The notes: generated from the sequence alone by a model not told the origin. A stretch of DNA of 14,586 nucleotides from DQTL01 sp964396505 (GCA_964396505.1 CAYNFJ010000056.1:1-14586); one strand, 5' to 3'; counted from the first letter of the stretch, positions 1 through 7,898 are shown. A program made the numbers and translations.

Positions 1-209
1 TTTTTCTTAACAAAATCTTTACGAATTAGTTTTCCGCTGTTTAACAAAGAATCACGATCACGTAAAACCAATTCTTTGGCTTGATATACGCGTTCAAAAC
101 CGTCTTCATCTAAAATCATAATTTGGTCGGATTGTATATCGACAATCGAACCTTTTATCGCTTCATTTAGGACTGAAACTAAATCCCCTTTTTGAAATGA
201 ATGTGTCAT
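1..209 (-). CDS. N-terminal fragment of a DUF2027/Smr (MutS2-like) family protein, cut by the window edge
   Basis: Reading the minus strand from an ATG at 207-209 gives an open frame of 69 codons that runs off the left edge. The protein starts MTHSFQKGDLVSVLNEA and continues with a beta-rich stretch that includes IVDIQSDQIMILDEDGFER. This pattern (a 'GD V LNE G V I' strand followed by an 'EDGFE' turn) resembles the N-terminal DUF2027 module of Bacteroidota proteins that end in an Smr nuclease-like domain and are often labelled MutS-related. The Smr domain would lie outside the window, so the assignment rests on the N-terminus only. The gene is divergent from arfB, with a 69-base gap between start codons. 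A TAnnTTTG element lies only 8 bases upstream of the ATG, so the mRNA leader would be very short. Confidence 0.6.
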   Translation of the reverse strand, partial: MTHSFQKGDLVSVLNEAIKGSIVDIQSDQIMILDEDGFERVYQAKELVLRDRDSLLNSGKLIRKDFVKK

Positions 210-217
210 AATTAAAA

Positions 218-225
218 CAAAAATA
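218..225 (-). promoter_or_regulatory. Putative -7 element (TATTTTTG) for the leftmost minus-strand gene
   Basis: On the minus strand the bases read TATTTTTG, a full match to the Bacteroidota -7 consensus TAnnTTTG. It sits 8 bases upstream of the ATG at 209. No convincing -33 TTTG was found at the usual distance, and an AT-rich background makes chance matches likely. Confidence 0.35.
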
Positions 226-278
226 AACTTTTTACAGGAATCCTATGCCTTTTGATTTGCTATGTGTACTTTTACAAG

Positions 279-683
279 ATGAATATAGACTCTTTGATAA
301 AAGAAGCCGTTTTTCAATTTGTACGGAGCAGTGGAGCAGGAGGACAGCATGTCAATAAAGTATCTACTAAGGTAATTTTACGTTTTGATATACCCAATTC
401 TAAGTATCTTAGCCCGGAAGAAAAAGAAAAAATAAGCACGTATGTATCGCATAAAATTTCAAAAGACGGGATATTAATTTTGTCATCAGCTGCTACACGC
501 AGTCAATTGAAAAACAAAGAACTGGTCATCACAAAATTTCGTAAACTTTTGCATAATGCCTTGATTCCAACCAAAAAAAGAAAACCGACCAAACGTCCTC
601 ATTCGGCTCATTTAAAACGCCTGATAAAGAAAAAAAATCAAGCACAAAAAAAAGTAAACAGACAAAAACCGCAATGGGAGTAA
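279..683 (+). CDS. arfB: Alternative ribosome-rescue factor ArfB (peptidyl-tRNA hydrolase, YaeJ type)
   Basis: The 134-residue product has the class-I release-factor catalytic motif GGQ within SSGAGGQHVNKVST, followed by the lysine/arginine-rich C-terminal tail (KKRKPTKRPHSAHLK onward) that in ArfB enters the empty mRNA channel of stalled ribosomes. It has no codon-recognition domain, so it is not RF1 or RF2. ArfB hydrolyses peptidyl-tRNA on ribosomes that lack a stop codon in the A site. Length is close to the E. coli protein (about 140 residues). I chose the ATG at 279 (MNIDSLIKEAV) rather than the in-frame TTG at 252, because the extra nine residues are hydrophobic and unlike the family. 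No clear Shine-Dalgarno sequence is present, as is usual in Bacteroidota. It appears to be a single-gene unit. Confidence 0.93.
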   Translation: MNIDSLIKEAVFQFVRSSGAGGQHVNKVSTKVILRFDIPNSKYLSPEEKEKISTYVSHKISKDGILILSSAATRSQLKNKELVITKFRKLLHNALIPTKKRKPTKRPHSAHLKRLIKKKNQAQKKVNRQKPQWE

Positions 684-731
684 AAAAAAGTAATTCTTTT
701 CATAAAATGAACCTTTTCCAAAATATAGTAG

Positions 732-739
732 TACCTTTG
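732..739 (+). promoter_or_regulatory. Putative promoter -7 element (TACCTTTG) ahead of the TPP riboswitch
   Basis: TACCTTTG is a perfect match to the Bacteroidota -7 consensus TAnnTTTG. Transcription would start near 745, just before the first stem of the TPP aptamer, which is where a riboswitch leader should begin. A good -33 TTTG is not seen, only a T-rich stretch near 714-717. Confidence 0.55.
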
Positions 740-744
740 TCGTC

Positions 745-826
745 TCTAAAAGGGGTGTTCGTGTTATACGATCTGAGATTATACCCATTGAACCTGTACA
801 GATAATGCTGTAAAGGAAATTTTTAT
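745..826 (+). ncRNA. TPP riboswitch (THI box) upstream of the TonB-dependent receptor
   Basis: The conserved thi-box segments occur in order: GGGGTG (752-757), CTGAGA (773-778), TACCC (782-786), GAACCTG (790-796) and CAGATAATGCTG (799-810). Helices can be drawn by eye: P1 TAAAA (747-751) with TTTTA (821-825); P2 GGGT with ACCC; P3 TCGT/ACGA around a five-base loop; P5 ACAG/CTGT around the ATAATG core. P5 differs in sequence from the common CTGG/CCAG but keeps pairing. TPP aptamers normally switch expression off when thiamine pyrophosphate is plentiful. The expression platform is unclear; downstream are a seven-T run (838-844) and two overlapping hairpins before the start codon. Confidence 0.93.
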
Positions 827-857
827 AATCCAACACCTTTTTTTAGTATGTTTAATC

Positions 858-879
858 ATCACAATTTGTGATACAAATT
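858..879 (+). promoter_or_regulatory. Two overlapping, mutually exclusive hairpins before the receptor start codon
   Basis: Hairpin A pairs ATCACA (858-863) with TGTGAT (867-872). Hairpin B pairs AATTTGT (863-869) with ACAAATT (873-879). They share bases 863-872, so only one can form at a time. The block ends 8 bases before the ATG at 888, where a ribosome would bind. It may be part of the riboswitch expression platform, or a DNA dyad; neither has a trailing T run. Confidence 0.4.
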
Positions 880-887
880 ATTTAAAT

Positions 888-3134
888 ATGTTAAAAAAAG
901 TTATTTTTATCAGTGTATTATTTTTTATGGCTTATGCCACCGCACAAACCGTTCAAGAACAAGATAGTATTACCCGTCTTGACGAGGTGTTACTGACAGC
1001 TACCCGTGCAAAAGACTCTGCGCCTTTTGCCCATACCAATGTTAAAACCAAGACATTGGAATCACAGAATCTCGCACAAGATTTACCGGTTTTAATAGAT
1101 CAAATGCCGTCTGTAGTGACTACCAGTGATGCAGGTGCCGGTGTGGGATATACCGGAATTAGAGTAAGAGGTTCCGACGCTACCCGTGTCAATGTGACCT
1201 TAAATGGTATTCCTTATAACGATGCCGAAAGTCAAGGAACCTATTGGGTAGATTTGCCCGATTTTGTTTCATCGGTTGAAGATATTCAATTACAAAGAGG
1301 GGTGGGAACATCCACCAATGGATCTGCCGCTTTTGGGGCAAGTTTGAGTCTTAAAACCTTGGAACCTTCAGTAAAAGGATATGCCAAAACAACCCAAGCC
1401 TTTGGATCGTTTAATACCCGAAAACACAATATCAGTATCGGATCGGGGATACATAATGGTTTTTATGCAGAAGGACGTTTGTCCAAAATTTATTCCGATG
1501 GCTATATTGATCGCGCTTTTTCCGATTTGTTTTCCTTTTATACCGAAGCCGGTTTTAAAAACAAGAAAACAGCAGTAAAGGTTATTGTCTTTGGTGGAAA
1601 AGAAAAAACCTATCAATCTTGGTATGGTACTCCTGAAGCGGTTATTTTAGGAGATGCAGATGCAATAGAAGATTTTATTTCCCGAAATTGGATATCCGGA
1701 GTCGATGCAGATAACCTCAGGAATTCAGGGAGAACCTACAATCATTATTTGTACAAGAATCAAATAGATAATTACTCACAAAATCATTATCAATTCCATA
1801 TATCTCATCAATTAAATACGGTTTTATCAGCTACTTTTTCATTAAACTATACCAAAGGAAACGGGTATTACGAACAGTATAAAGACGATGAAAAAGTAGC
1901 AGATTATTTTCCGGCACACACCGATGGTGATGCAGAAGGCGATGTGGTGCGAAGACGCTGGTTGGACAATGATTTCTATGCGGCGGTTTATTCTCTAAAT
2001 TATACCAAAGAAAAAATAGCTTTATCCTTGGGTGGCGGCTATAATCAATACAAAGGAAATCATTTTGGGAAATTGATTTGGGATTCTTTTCCCGTTGCCA
2101 TTCCTACAGGAAGTGAATATTATGATAATACCGGTAATAAAACAGATTTTAATTCCTATATAAAAGGGATCTACACCTTGAACCGACAACTCAGTGTTTT
2201 TGCCGATGCTCAAATTCGTTTACTCAGTTACAAAGCTTCCGGTCTTAGCGCCGATTTATTGCCTATTGAGGTAGCACAAAACTATACCTTCTTTAATCCA
2301 AAGTTAGGTGCTACGTATAAAATAGATAATTACAACAGTACGTATGCCTCTTTTGCAATTGCCAATAGAGAACCCAATCGTGATGATTTGGTAAAAAATC
2401 CGGTTTTGCCGAAGGCTGAGAAATTAATGGATTGGGAAGCCGGTTACCGATTGAAAACATCAAAATATTACGCCACTATCAATGGCTATTATATGGATTA
2501 CAAAGACCAATTGGTATTGACCGGTGCTCTGGATGATGTAGGAGATCCAATTCGTCAAAATGTGGCAGCTAGTTACCGTGCCGGTATCGAATTGCAGGTG
2601 GGTTATCAATTTTCAAATAAATTAAAAATGGATATCAACACCACTTGGAGTCAGAATAAAATCAAAGCGTATGATTATTTGGTGTATGATACACAATACG
2701 ATCCAAATACTTGGGAGGAAGTGTCTTATCAACCCGTAATCACTACATTCAAGAATACGGATATTGCTTTTTCTCCCCAATTGATTGCAGGTAGTACGCT
2801 GACATTTACACCGGCTGAAAACTTTTCTTTGGCACTTATTTCCAAATATGTAGGGAAACAATATTTGGATAATACTTCCAATGATGCTAAAATCATTAAA
2901 TCGTATTTTGTTAATAATCTGAATGCTTCTTATACGATAAAACCGTCTTGGATAAAAACTGTCAGCTTTAACTTACTGGTAAATAATTTGTTTGATAGAA
3001 TGTATGAATCCAATGGTTATACCTACAGTTATTACTACAGAGCAGTAGGCTCCGGCGATGATGCTATTACAGAAAAGTTCTATTACCCGCAGGCGGGTAT
3101 AAACTTTTTAATGGGTGTGAATCTTTCGTTTTAA
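888..3134 (+). CDS. TonB-dependent outer-membrane receptor, probable thiamine (or precursor) transporter
   Basis: The 748-residue product begins with a signal peptide (likely cleaved after ATA, residues 17-19). It has a candidate TonB box (LDEVLLTATR, 31-40), a plug domain at about 55-160 with GIRVRGSDATRVNVTLNGIP and the following VEDIQLQRG turn, and a long beta-barrel region. It ends in LMGVNLSF, with the terminal phenylalanine typical of outer-membrane barrels. It lacks the carboxypeptidase-like N-terminal extension of SusC proteins, so a glycan role is unlikely. The substrate call comes from context: the TPP riboswitch directly upstream matches the thiamine-regulated receptors (Omr1 type) predicted in Bacteroidota. 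No inner-membrane thiamine transporter or kinase follows, so the gene seems monocistronic. Substrate confidence is about 0.7; family confidence is very high. Confidence 0.93.
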   Translation: MLKKVIFISVLFFMAYATAQTVQEQDSITRLDEVLLTATRAKDSAPFAHTNVKTKTLESQNLAQDLPVLIDQMPSVVTTSDAGAGVGYTGIRVRGSDATRVNVTLNGIPYNDAESQGTYWVDLPDFVSSVEDIQLQRGVGTSTNGSAAFGASLSLKTLEPSVKGYAKTTQAFGSFNTRKHNISIGSGIHNGFYAEGRLSKIYSDGYIDRAFSDLFSFYTEAGFKNKKTAVKVIVFGGKEKTYQSWYGTPEAVILGDADAIEDFISRNWISGVDADNLRNSGRTYNHYLYKNQIDNYSQNHYQFHISHQLNTVLSATFSLNYTKGNGYYEQYKDDEKVADYFPAHTDGDAEGDVVRRRWLDNDFYAAVYSLNYTKEKIALSLGGGYNQYKGNHFGKLIWDSFPVAIPTGSEYYDNTGNKTDFNSYIKGIYTLNRQLSVFADAQIRLLSYKASGLSADLLPIEVAQNYTFFNPKLGATYKIDNYNSTYASFAIANREPNRDDLVKNPVLPKAEKLMDWEAGYRLKTSKYYATINGYYMDYKDQLVLTGALDDVGDPIRQNVAASYRAGIELQVGYQFSNKLKMDINTTWSQNKIKAYDYLVYDTQYDPNTWEEVSYQPVITTFKNTDIAFSPQLIAGSTLTFTPAENFSLALISKYVGKQYLDNTSNDAKIIKSYFVNNLNASYTIKPSWIKTVSFNLLVNNLFDRMYESNGYTYSYYYRAVGSGDDAITEKFYYPQAGINFLMGVNLSF

Positions 3135-3148
3135 TTGAGTTTTTCTAG

Positions 3149-3176
3149 TTGTTTTGAAACGATTTTCGTACATTTG
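3149..3176 (+). promoter_or_regulatory. Putative promoter of the xdh operon
   Basis: TACATTTG (3169-3176) matches the Bacteroidota -7 consensus TAnnTTTG exactly, and TTG (3149-3151) lies 17 bases upstream as a plausible -33 element. Transcription would begin near 3182, giving a leader of about 70 bases that opens with a strong hairpin. Confidence 0.5.
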
Positions 3177-3187
3177 TTATCCTTTAT

Positions 3188-3228
3188 ATCAAGAGGAATG
3201 ATGGGTTTATGCTATCATTTCTTTTGAT
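3188..3228 (+). promoter_or_regulatory. Long stem-loop at the 5' end of the xdh leader
   Basis: The arm ATCAAGAGGAATGAT (3188-3202) pairs with ATCATTTCTTTTGAT (3214-3228) over 15 positions, with two G-U wobbles and an 11-base loop. It begins about 6 bases after the predicted transcription start and ends 24 bases before the xdhA ATG. It lacks a downstream T run, so it is a poor terminator for the upstream receptor gene. An mRNA-stabilising 5' hairpin or a regulatory site is more likely. The arms also read as a DNA dyad (ATCA...TGAT). Confidence 0.45.
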
Positions 3229-3252
3229 GTTATTAAATTAATATCGGATAAA

Positions 3253-4656
3253 ATGATAGAATTTATCTTAAACAATACCAAAATTCAAACCGCCGCCAAG
3301 ACAGGAATGAGCTTGCTACATTTTATAAGAGAAGAGCAAGGCTTAAAAGGAACTAAGTCAGGATGTAAGGAAGGCGATTGTGGCGCCTGTACGGTGCTTC
3401 TCGGGAGTTTAGAGGCAAACGGCAAGATCTCGTATAAAAGTGTCACCTCTTGTTTAACACCTTTGGCAAATGTACAAGGAAAACATGTGGTCACGGTTGA
3501 AGGTTTAAATCTGGACAGAGAACTCAATGTAGCTCAAAAAGCAATTAAGGATAATTTTGCTACGCAATGTGGTTTTTGTACCCCCGGTTTTGTCAATTCC
3601 CTTTCCGGTTTGGCATTGCAAAACAAAGGGGTCAACCATGAAGATGCAATTCACGCCATTAGTGGTAATATCTGCCGTTGTACCGGTTATAAATCTATTG
3701 AAAAAGCAGCTGCCACAGTGGTAGATAAACTTCAAGATAAAGACATGTCTCAAGATTTGGAATGGTTGGTAGCGCATCATTTTATCCCTGATTATTTTAA
3801 AGAAATTCCAGAAAAAATCGCAAAAATCAATCAATCCGATATGGAATCTGAAGGTGTTTTGGTCGGTGGTGGAACGGATTTGTATGTTCGATACGCCGAT
3901 ACCTTATTGGAACAGCATATTCAGCGCACCAAAAACCTTGTCGGCAATCACATTTCTATAAAGGATGGCATTTGTACCATCGAAGCGGGTGCTACCGTAA
4001 GCGATTTGCTTGTAAATGATGAATTGAACACTTATTTTACGCATCTTCCGGAGTATGTGAAGTTGATTTCATCGGAACAAATACGCAATATGGCGACTGT
4101 GGCGGGAAACTTTGTCAATGCTTCTCCTATTGGAGATTTATCCATTTTCTTCTTGGCTCTCAACAGTACATTGCATATAAAGAATGCCGGAGGAAAGAGC
4201 CGTTATATTCCCTTTAAAGCATTTTTTAAAGACTACAAAAAAATAGATTTGGCAACAGATGAATATATTGTGGACATTTCTTTTGAATTGGAAAAAGATG
4301 CACATTATTTCAATTTTGAAAAAGTTAGTAAACGAACCCATTTGGATATTGCATCGGTCAATACGGCGATCAGTCTTAAATTGACCAATAAAGTGGTGTA
4401 CGATATAGGATTATCTATCGGTGGGGTAGCGGCTATTCCTACTTTTTTATCCAAAACAGCCCGTTTTATAAAAGGCAAGGAGTTAAGCGTGCCTATCTTA
4501 AAAGAAGCACAAGAAATAATGCAATCCGAAATTACTCCTATTAGTGATGTAAGGGGAAGTAAGGCATACAAAGGTCTGTTGGCAAAACAACTATTTTATG
4601 CGCATTTTATCCGTTTATTTCCCAATCAATTCAACCTTAAAGATTTTACAGCATGA
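3253..4656 (+). CDS. xdhA: Xanthine dehydrogenase small subunit (two [2Fe-2S] clusters and FAD)
   Basis: The 467-residue protein has an N-terminal plant-ferredoxin-like domain with C38, C43, C46 and C67, then the helical [2Fe-2S] domain with C106, C109 (QCGFCTPG) and C141, C143 (CRCTGY). An FAD-binding domain follows, with VGGGTDL at 204-210 and the NMATVAGNFVNASPIGDL segment. This is the Rhodobacter capsulatus XdhA layout; the E. coli enzyme splits the same domains over two proteins. It passes electrons from the molybdenum site to FAD and then to NAD+ or another acceptor in the cytoplasm. Its stop codon overlaps the xdhB start (ATGA), so the two are translationally coupled. All cluster cysteines are present. 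Electron acceptor preference cannot be read from the sequence. Confidence 0.95.
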   Translation: MIEFILNNTKIQTAAKTGMSLLHFIREEQGLKGTKSGCKEGDCGACTVLLGSLEANGKISYKSVTSCLTPLANVQGKHVVTVEGLNLDRELNVAQKAIKDNFATQCGFCTPGFVNSLSGLALQNKGVNHEDAIHAISGNICRCTGYKSIEKAAATVVDKLQDKDMSQDLEWLVAHHFIPDYFKEIPEKIAKINQSDMESEGVLVGGGTDLYVRYADTLLEQHIQRTKNLVGNHISIKDGICTIEAGATVSDLLVNDELNTYFTHLPEYVKLISSEQIRNMATVAGNFVNASPIGDLSIFFLALNSTLHIKNAGGKSRYIPFKAFFKDYKKIDLATDEYIVDISFELEKDAHYFNFEKVSKRTHLDIASVNTAISLKLTNKVVYDIGLSIGGVAAIPTFLSKTARFIKGKELSVPILKEAQEIMQSEITPISDVRGSKAYKGLLAKQLFYAHFIRLFPNQFNLKDFTA

Positions 4657-6908
4657 AAAATAAAGATTCCTATGGACATGTAAGGGGTGAGTCCTTGTTT
4701 GTAGATGATATTAGCTTGATTCAAGGTACTTTGCACGGCTTGGTTTTTGATGCGCCGGTAGCTCATGCCGGTATTAAGAATATCGATTATTCCAAGGCTG
4801 AAAATCTAGAAGGTGTAGTCCGTATTTTTACCTACCGTGATATACCGGGCACCAACCAAATAGGCGGTATTATTTCTGATGAACCTCTATTTGCTGAAAA
4901 AGAAATTCACTTTATGGGACAGCCCATTGCTTTTATCGTTGCTGAAAGCTTGGCAATTGCCAAAAAAGCCCGCGCACTGATTGCGATAGAATTGGATGAA
5001 TTACCTGTGATTACTTCTGCAAAAGAAGCTTATGATAAAGGTTTGTTCACCAATGCACCCCGGACTTTTGTGAAGGACGATGTTGAAAAAGGTTTTAAAC
5101 AGGCTGATTATGTTTTTGAAGGAGAAGTATTTACCAATGGACAGGAACACTTATATCTGGAAACACAATCGGCGTATGCTTACCTTACGGAAAATGGAAA
5201 TGTAAAGATTACCGCTTCTACTCAAGGTCCCACTTTGGTACAAAAGATAGTGGCTCAAGTTTTGGGATTATCGATGCATAAAGTAGAATTGGAAGTGATT
5301 CGATTAGGAGGTGGTTTTGGCGGTAAAGAGGATCAAGCAACTGCTTGGGCAACTATGGTAGCCTTGGGAGCTTATCTTTTAAAAACACCGGTAAAATTAG
5401 TCTTAGAACGTCATGACGATATCAAGATGACCGGGAAACGACACCCCTATCATACTTTTTATAAAATAGGAATTAATAAAGATTTGAAAATTATAGCTTT
5501 TGAAGCAGATTACCTTCAAAATGCCGGTGCCGCCGCCGATTTGTCTCCTGCCATTGCCGAACGAACTTTGTTTCATGGAACCAATAGCTATTACATTGAA
5601 AATGTCAAAATGACGGTATACAGTTGTAAAACCAATTTAGCACCCAATACTGCGTTTAGAGGTTTTGGCGGACCTCAAGGAATGTTTGTTATAGAAGCTG
5701 CAATAGTTAAGGCTGCTCAAGAATTGAATGTGCCGGCTTATCAAATTCAAGAAGCAAACTTGATCCGTGAACATGATGAATTTTCGTATGGACAAATAGC
5801 CGAAAACGTATGGATGACAAAGTTGTGGAATACTGCAAAAACCACCTTTAATTTTGATAAAAAAGTAGCTGAAGTCACAGATTTTAATGTGCAAAATACA
5901 CAATATAAAAAAGGAATAGCACTGATGCCGATAACCTTCGGTATTTCCTTTACCAATACCCCGATGAATCACGCACGCGCTTTGGTACATATCTATCAAG
6001 ATGGAAGCGTGGGAGTCAGTACCGGTGCGGTGGAAATGGGGCAAAGTGTCAATACTAAAATGCTTCAAGTCGCTGCTATTACCTTGGGAATTAATCCTGA
6101 AAAAGTTAAAATAGAAACCACCAATACGACTCGTGTAGCCAATACTTCACCCACAGCTGCCAGTACCGGAGCAGATTTAAATGGAAAAGCGGTTTTACAA
6201 GCCTGTACTAATTTGGTGAAAAGATTACAAAAAGTAGCTGTTGATCAATTGCAACTGTCTAAAGATGATGCAATTGAGCTTAAAAATGATTTGGTGTATG
6301 TCAATGGAAAAAAATCGGATTTGAGTTGGGAGTCTTTGGTGATGGAAGCTTTTTTACAACGTGTAAGTTTATCAGAAAACGCACATTATGCGACACCGGA
6401 AATTCATTTTGATAAATCCAAAGAGAAAGGACATCCTTTCGCTTATCACGTATATGGAACTGCCTTGACAGTAGCTACTGTTGACTGTTTACGGGGAACG
6501 TACAAATTTGATTCGGTTGAGATTATGCACGATTTTGGAAAAAGTATCAATCCGGGAATTGATGTTGGGCAAGTAGAAGGTGCCTTGGTGCAAGGGCTGG
6601 GTTGGGTTACAATAGAAGAAATAAGTCACGATGCCAAGGGTAGGTTACTCTCCAATTCGCTATCCAGTTATAAAGTTCCCGATATATATGCAGTACCTGA
6701 AAAAATTACGGTACTTCCTTATGAAAACGAGGGCAATGAGCTGGCAATTTTAAAATCTAAAGCTGTAGGCGAACCTCCGTTTATGTATGCCATTGGCGGA
6801 TATTTTGCCTTACAAAATGCTATAAAAGCTTTTAATCCTGATTACGATAAGAAAGTAGATGCACCGATGACACCAGAAAAAGTATTAATGGCTTTATACA
6901 ACGAATAG
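4653..6908 (+). CDS. xdhB: Xanthine dehydrogenase large, molybdenum-binding subunit
   Basis: The 751-residue protein aligns by eye along most of its length with the molybdenum domains of mammalian xanthine dehydrogenase. Key residues are present: GGGFGGKE with E226 (bovine Glu802 equivalent), ERTLFH with R304 (Arg880 equivalent), AFRGFGGPQG with R336 (Arg912 equivalent), and the catalytic base E707 in KAVGEPPF (Glu1261 equivalent). The E226/R304 pair binds purine substrates and differs in aldehyde oxidases, so hypoxanthine and xanthine are the likely substrates. TSPTAASTGADLNG (498-511) and DVGQVEGALVQGLG (637-650) are further pterin-site motifs. It starts at the ATG overlapping the xdhA stop and is followed after 3 bases by xdhC. 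No selenocysteine codon is apparent in frame. Confidence 0.96.
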   Translation: MKNKDSYGHVRGESLFVDDISLIQGTLHGLVFDAPVAHAGIKNIDYSKAENLEGVVRIFTYRDIPGTNQIGGIISDEPLFAEKEIHFMGQPIAFIVAESLAIAKKARALIAIELDELPVITSAKEAYDKGLFTNAPRTFVKDDVEKGFKQADYVFEGEVFTNGQEHLYLETQSAYAYLTENGNVKITASTQGPTLVQKIVAQVLGLSMHKVELEVIRLGGGFGGKEDQATAWATMVALGAYLLKTPVKLVLERHDDIKMTGKRHPYHTFYKIGINKDLKIIAFEADYLQNAGAAADLSPAIAERTLFHGTNSYYIENVKMTVYSCKTNLAPNTAFRGFGGPQGMFVIEAAIVKAAQELNVPAYQIQEANLIREHDEFSYGQIAENVWMTKLWNTAKTTFNFDKKVAEVTDFNVQNTQYKKGIALMPITFGISFTNTPMNHARALVHIYQDGSVGVSTGAVEMGQSVNTKMLQVAAITLGINPEKVKIETTNTTRVANTSPTAASTGADLNGKAVLQACTNLVKRLQKVAVDQLQLSKDDAIELKNDLVYVNGKKSDLSWESLVMEAFLQRVSLSENAHYATPEIHFDKSKEKGHPFAYHVYGTALTVATVDCLRGTYKFDSVEIMHDFGKSINPGIDVGQVEGALVQGLGWVTIEEISHDAKGRLLSNSLSSYKVPDIYAVPEKITVLPYENEGNELAILKSKAVGEPPFMYAIGGYFALQNAIKAFNPDYDKKVDAPMTPEKVLMALYNE

Positions 6909-6911
6909 CGG

Positions 6912-7847
6912 ATGGAGTTTTGGAAAAAATTAGTTGATAAATTAAAGAACAATCATACAGTAATGTTACTTTTGATTGTGTCTCATGATGGTAGTTCACC
7001 GGGCAGACAGGGTTTTAAAATGCTGGTTTCGGATGATGATTTTTTGTTTGGATCCATTGGTGGAGGACGTACGGAATTTACCTTGGCAGAAAAGGCAAAG
7101 ACACTTTTGAAAGAAGGTCTTGATCAGCCCTTTTTACAAAATCAAGTTCACAGAAAAGGCGTGCCTGATAGCTCCGGAATGATTTGTGCAGGCGAACAAT
7201 TGGTGGCTTTTTATCCGATGAATCAGGAACATATTTCCGTTATAGAAACCATTCTTACAGATGATAGTGGTGTTTTAACACTGACGGAACGTAGCTTTAC
7301 TTACCGTTTAGATACAATGACTGATAGTGATTTTGGTTTTTTGATTTTTCCGGATAATAAGTGGAAATACCAAGAAAAAATAAACCGCAAGTCTTATGTA
7401 TATCTGGTAGGTGGTGGTCACGTAGGATTGGCAGTTGCCAAACTGTTTCACACCTTGGATTTTGAGGTAACGATGTTCGATGACCGGAAAAACCTCAATA
7501 CATTTGAAGAAAACACCTATTCTGACCACAAATTTATTATTGATTACACTGATATTGCCGATTATATTAAGGAAGGAGAACGTACTTATGTAGTCATTCT
7601 CACGCACGGTTACCAAGTAGATCGATTGATTTTTAGCAAGCTTTTGCCTAAAAATTACAAATACATTGGTTTGTTGGGCAGTAAAGCCAAAATAGCAGCT
7701 ATGTTTAAAACCATGATTGCCGATGGTTTTGACAAAGATCTATTACAAAAAGCCGATGCACCTATCGGAATTTCTATCAAAAGTAAAACCCCGGCAGAAA
7801 TAGCTGTCAGCATTGCGGCAAAGATAATATCTATACGAAATGCTTGA
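6912..7847 (+). CDS. xdhC: XdhC-family molybdenum-cofactor chaperone
   Basis: The 311-residue product has the two-part XdhC/CoxI architecture. The N-terminal domain has GSSPGRQGFKMLV (27-39), GSIGGGRTE (47-55) and SSGMICAGEQLVAFYP (87-102). The C-terminal Rossmann domain has VGGGHVGLAVAKL (166-178), YIGLLGSKAK (251-260) and SKTPAEIAVSIAAKII (291-306). XdhC binds the molybdenum cofactor, supports its sulfuration and inserts it into xanthine dehydrogenase; it is not part of the mature enzyme. The usual CGG motif reads CAG here (C92-A93-G94), a mild variation. It starts 3 bases after the xdhB stop and ends the operon, which fits co-expression with its client enzyme. Confidence 0.93.
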   Translation: MEFWKKLVDKLKNNHTVMLLLIVSHDGSSPGRQGFKMLVSDDDFLFGSIGGGRTEFTLAEKAKTLLKEGLDQPFLQNQVHRKGVPDSSGMICAGEQLVAFYPMNQEHISVIETILTDDSGVLTLTERSFTYRLDTMTDSDFGFLIFPDNKWKYQEKINRKSYVYLVGGGHVGLAVAKLFHTLDFEVTMFDDRKNLNTFEENTYSDHKFIIDYTDIADYIKEGERTYVVILTHGYQVDRLIFSKLLPKNYKYIGLLGSKAKIAAMFKTMIADGFDKDLLQKADAPIGISIKSKTPAEIAVSIAAKIISIRNA

Positions 7848-7849
7848 TG

Positions 7850-7885
7850 AAAAAACCTCACGAAGTGCATAACTTGGTGAGGTTT
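7850..7885. terminator. Bidirectional intrinsic terminator between xdhC and the blaR1-like gene
   Basis: AAACCTCAC (7853-7861) pairs with GTGAGGTTT (7877-7885). After one G/G mismatch, AAGT (7863-7866) pairs with ACTT (7872-7875), leaving a five-base loop. The minus strand has six T's after the stem, ideal for ending the blaI-blaR transcript. The plus strand has only a short T run, so it is weaker for xdhC. Confidence 0.85.
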
Positions 7886-7898
7886 AATCAGGAATTGA

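Noticed and set aside
612..836. A 74-codon minus-strand open frame
   Set aside because: It overlaps the arfB tail and the TPP riboswitch antisense, is rich in Phe/Leu from poly-T/poly-A runs, and has no family-like motif.
888..3134. SusC-type glycan receptor
   Set aside because: There is no N-terminal carboxypeptidase-like domain and no SusD gene, the length is too short, and the TPP riboswitch points to thiamine.
3182..3252. A purine or molybdenum-cofactor riboswitch in the xdh leader
   Set aside because: There is only one long hairpin; the three-way junction and conserved loops of the purine aptamer and the multi-stem Moco element are not visible.
5637..6068. A 143-codon minus-strand open frame inside xdhB
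   Set aside because: It lies wholly within a strongly conserved gene, and its sequence is rich in His, Cys and Ile with no recognisable domain.
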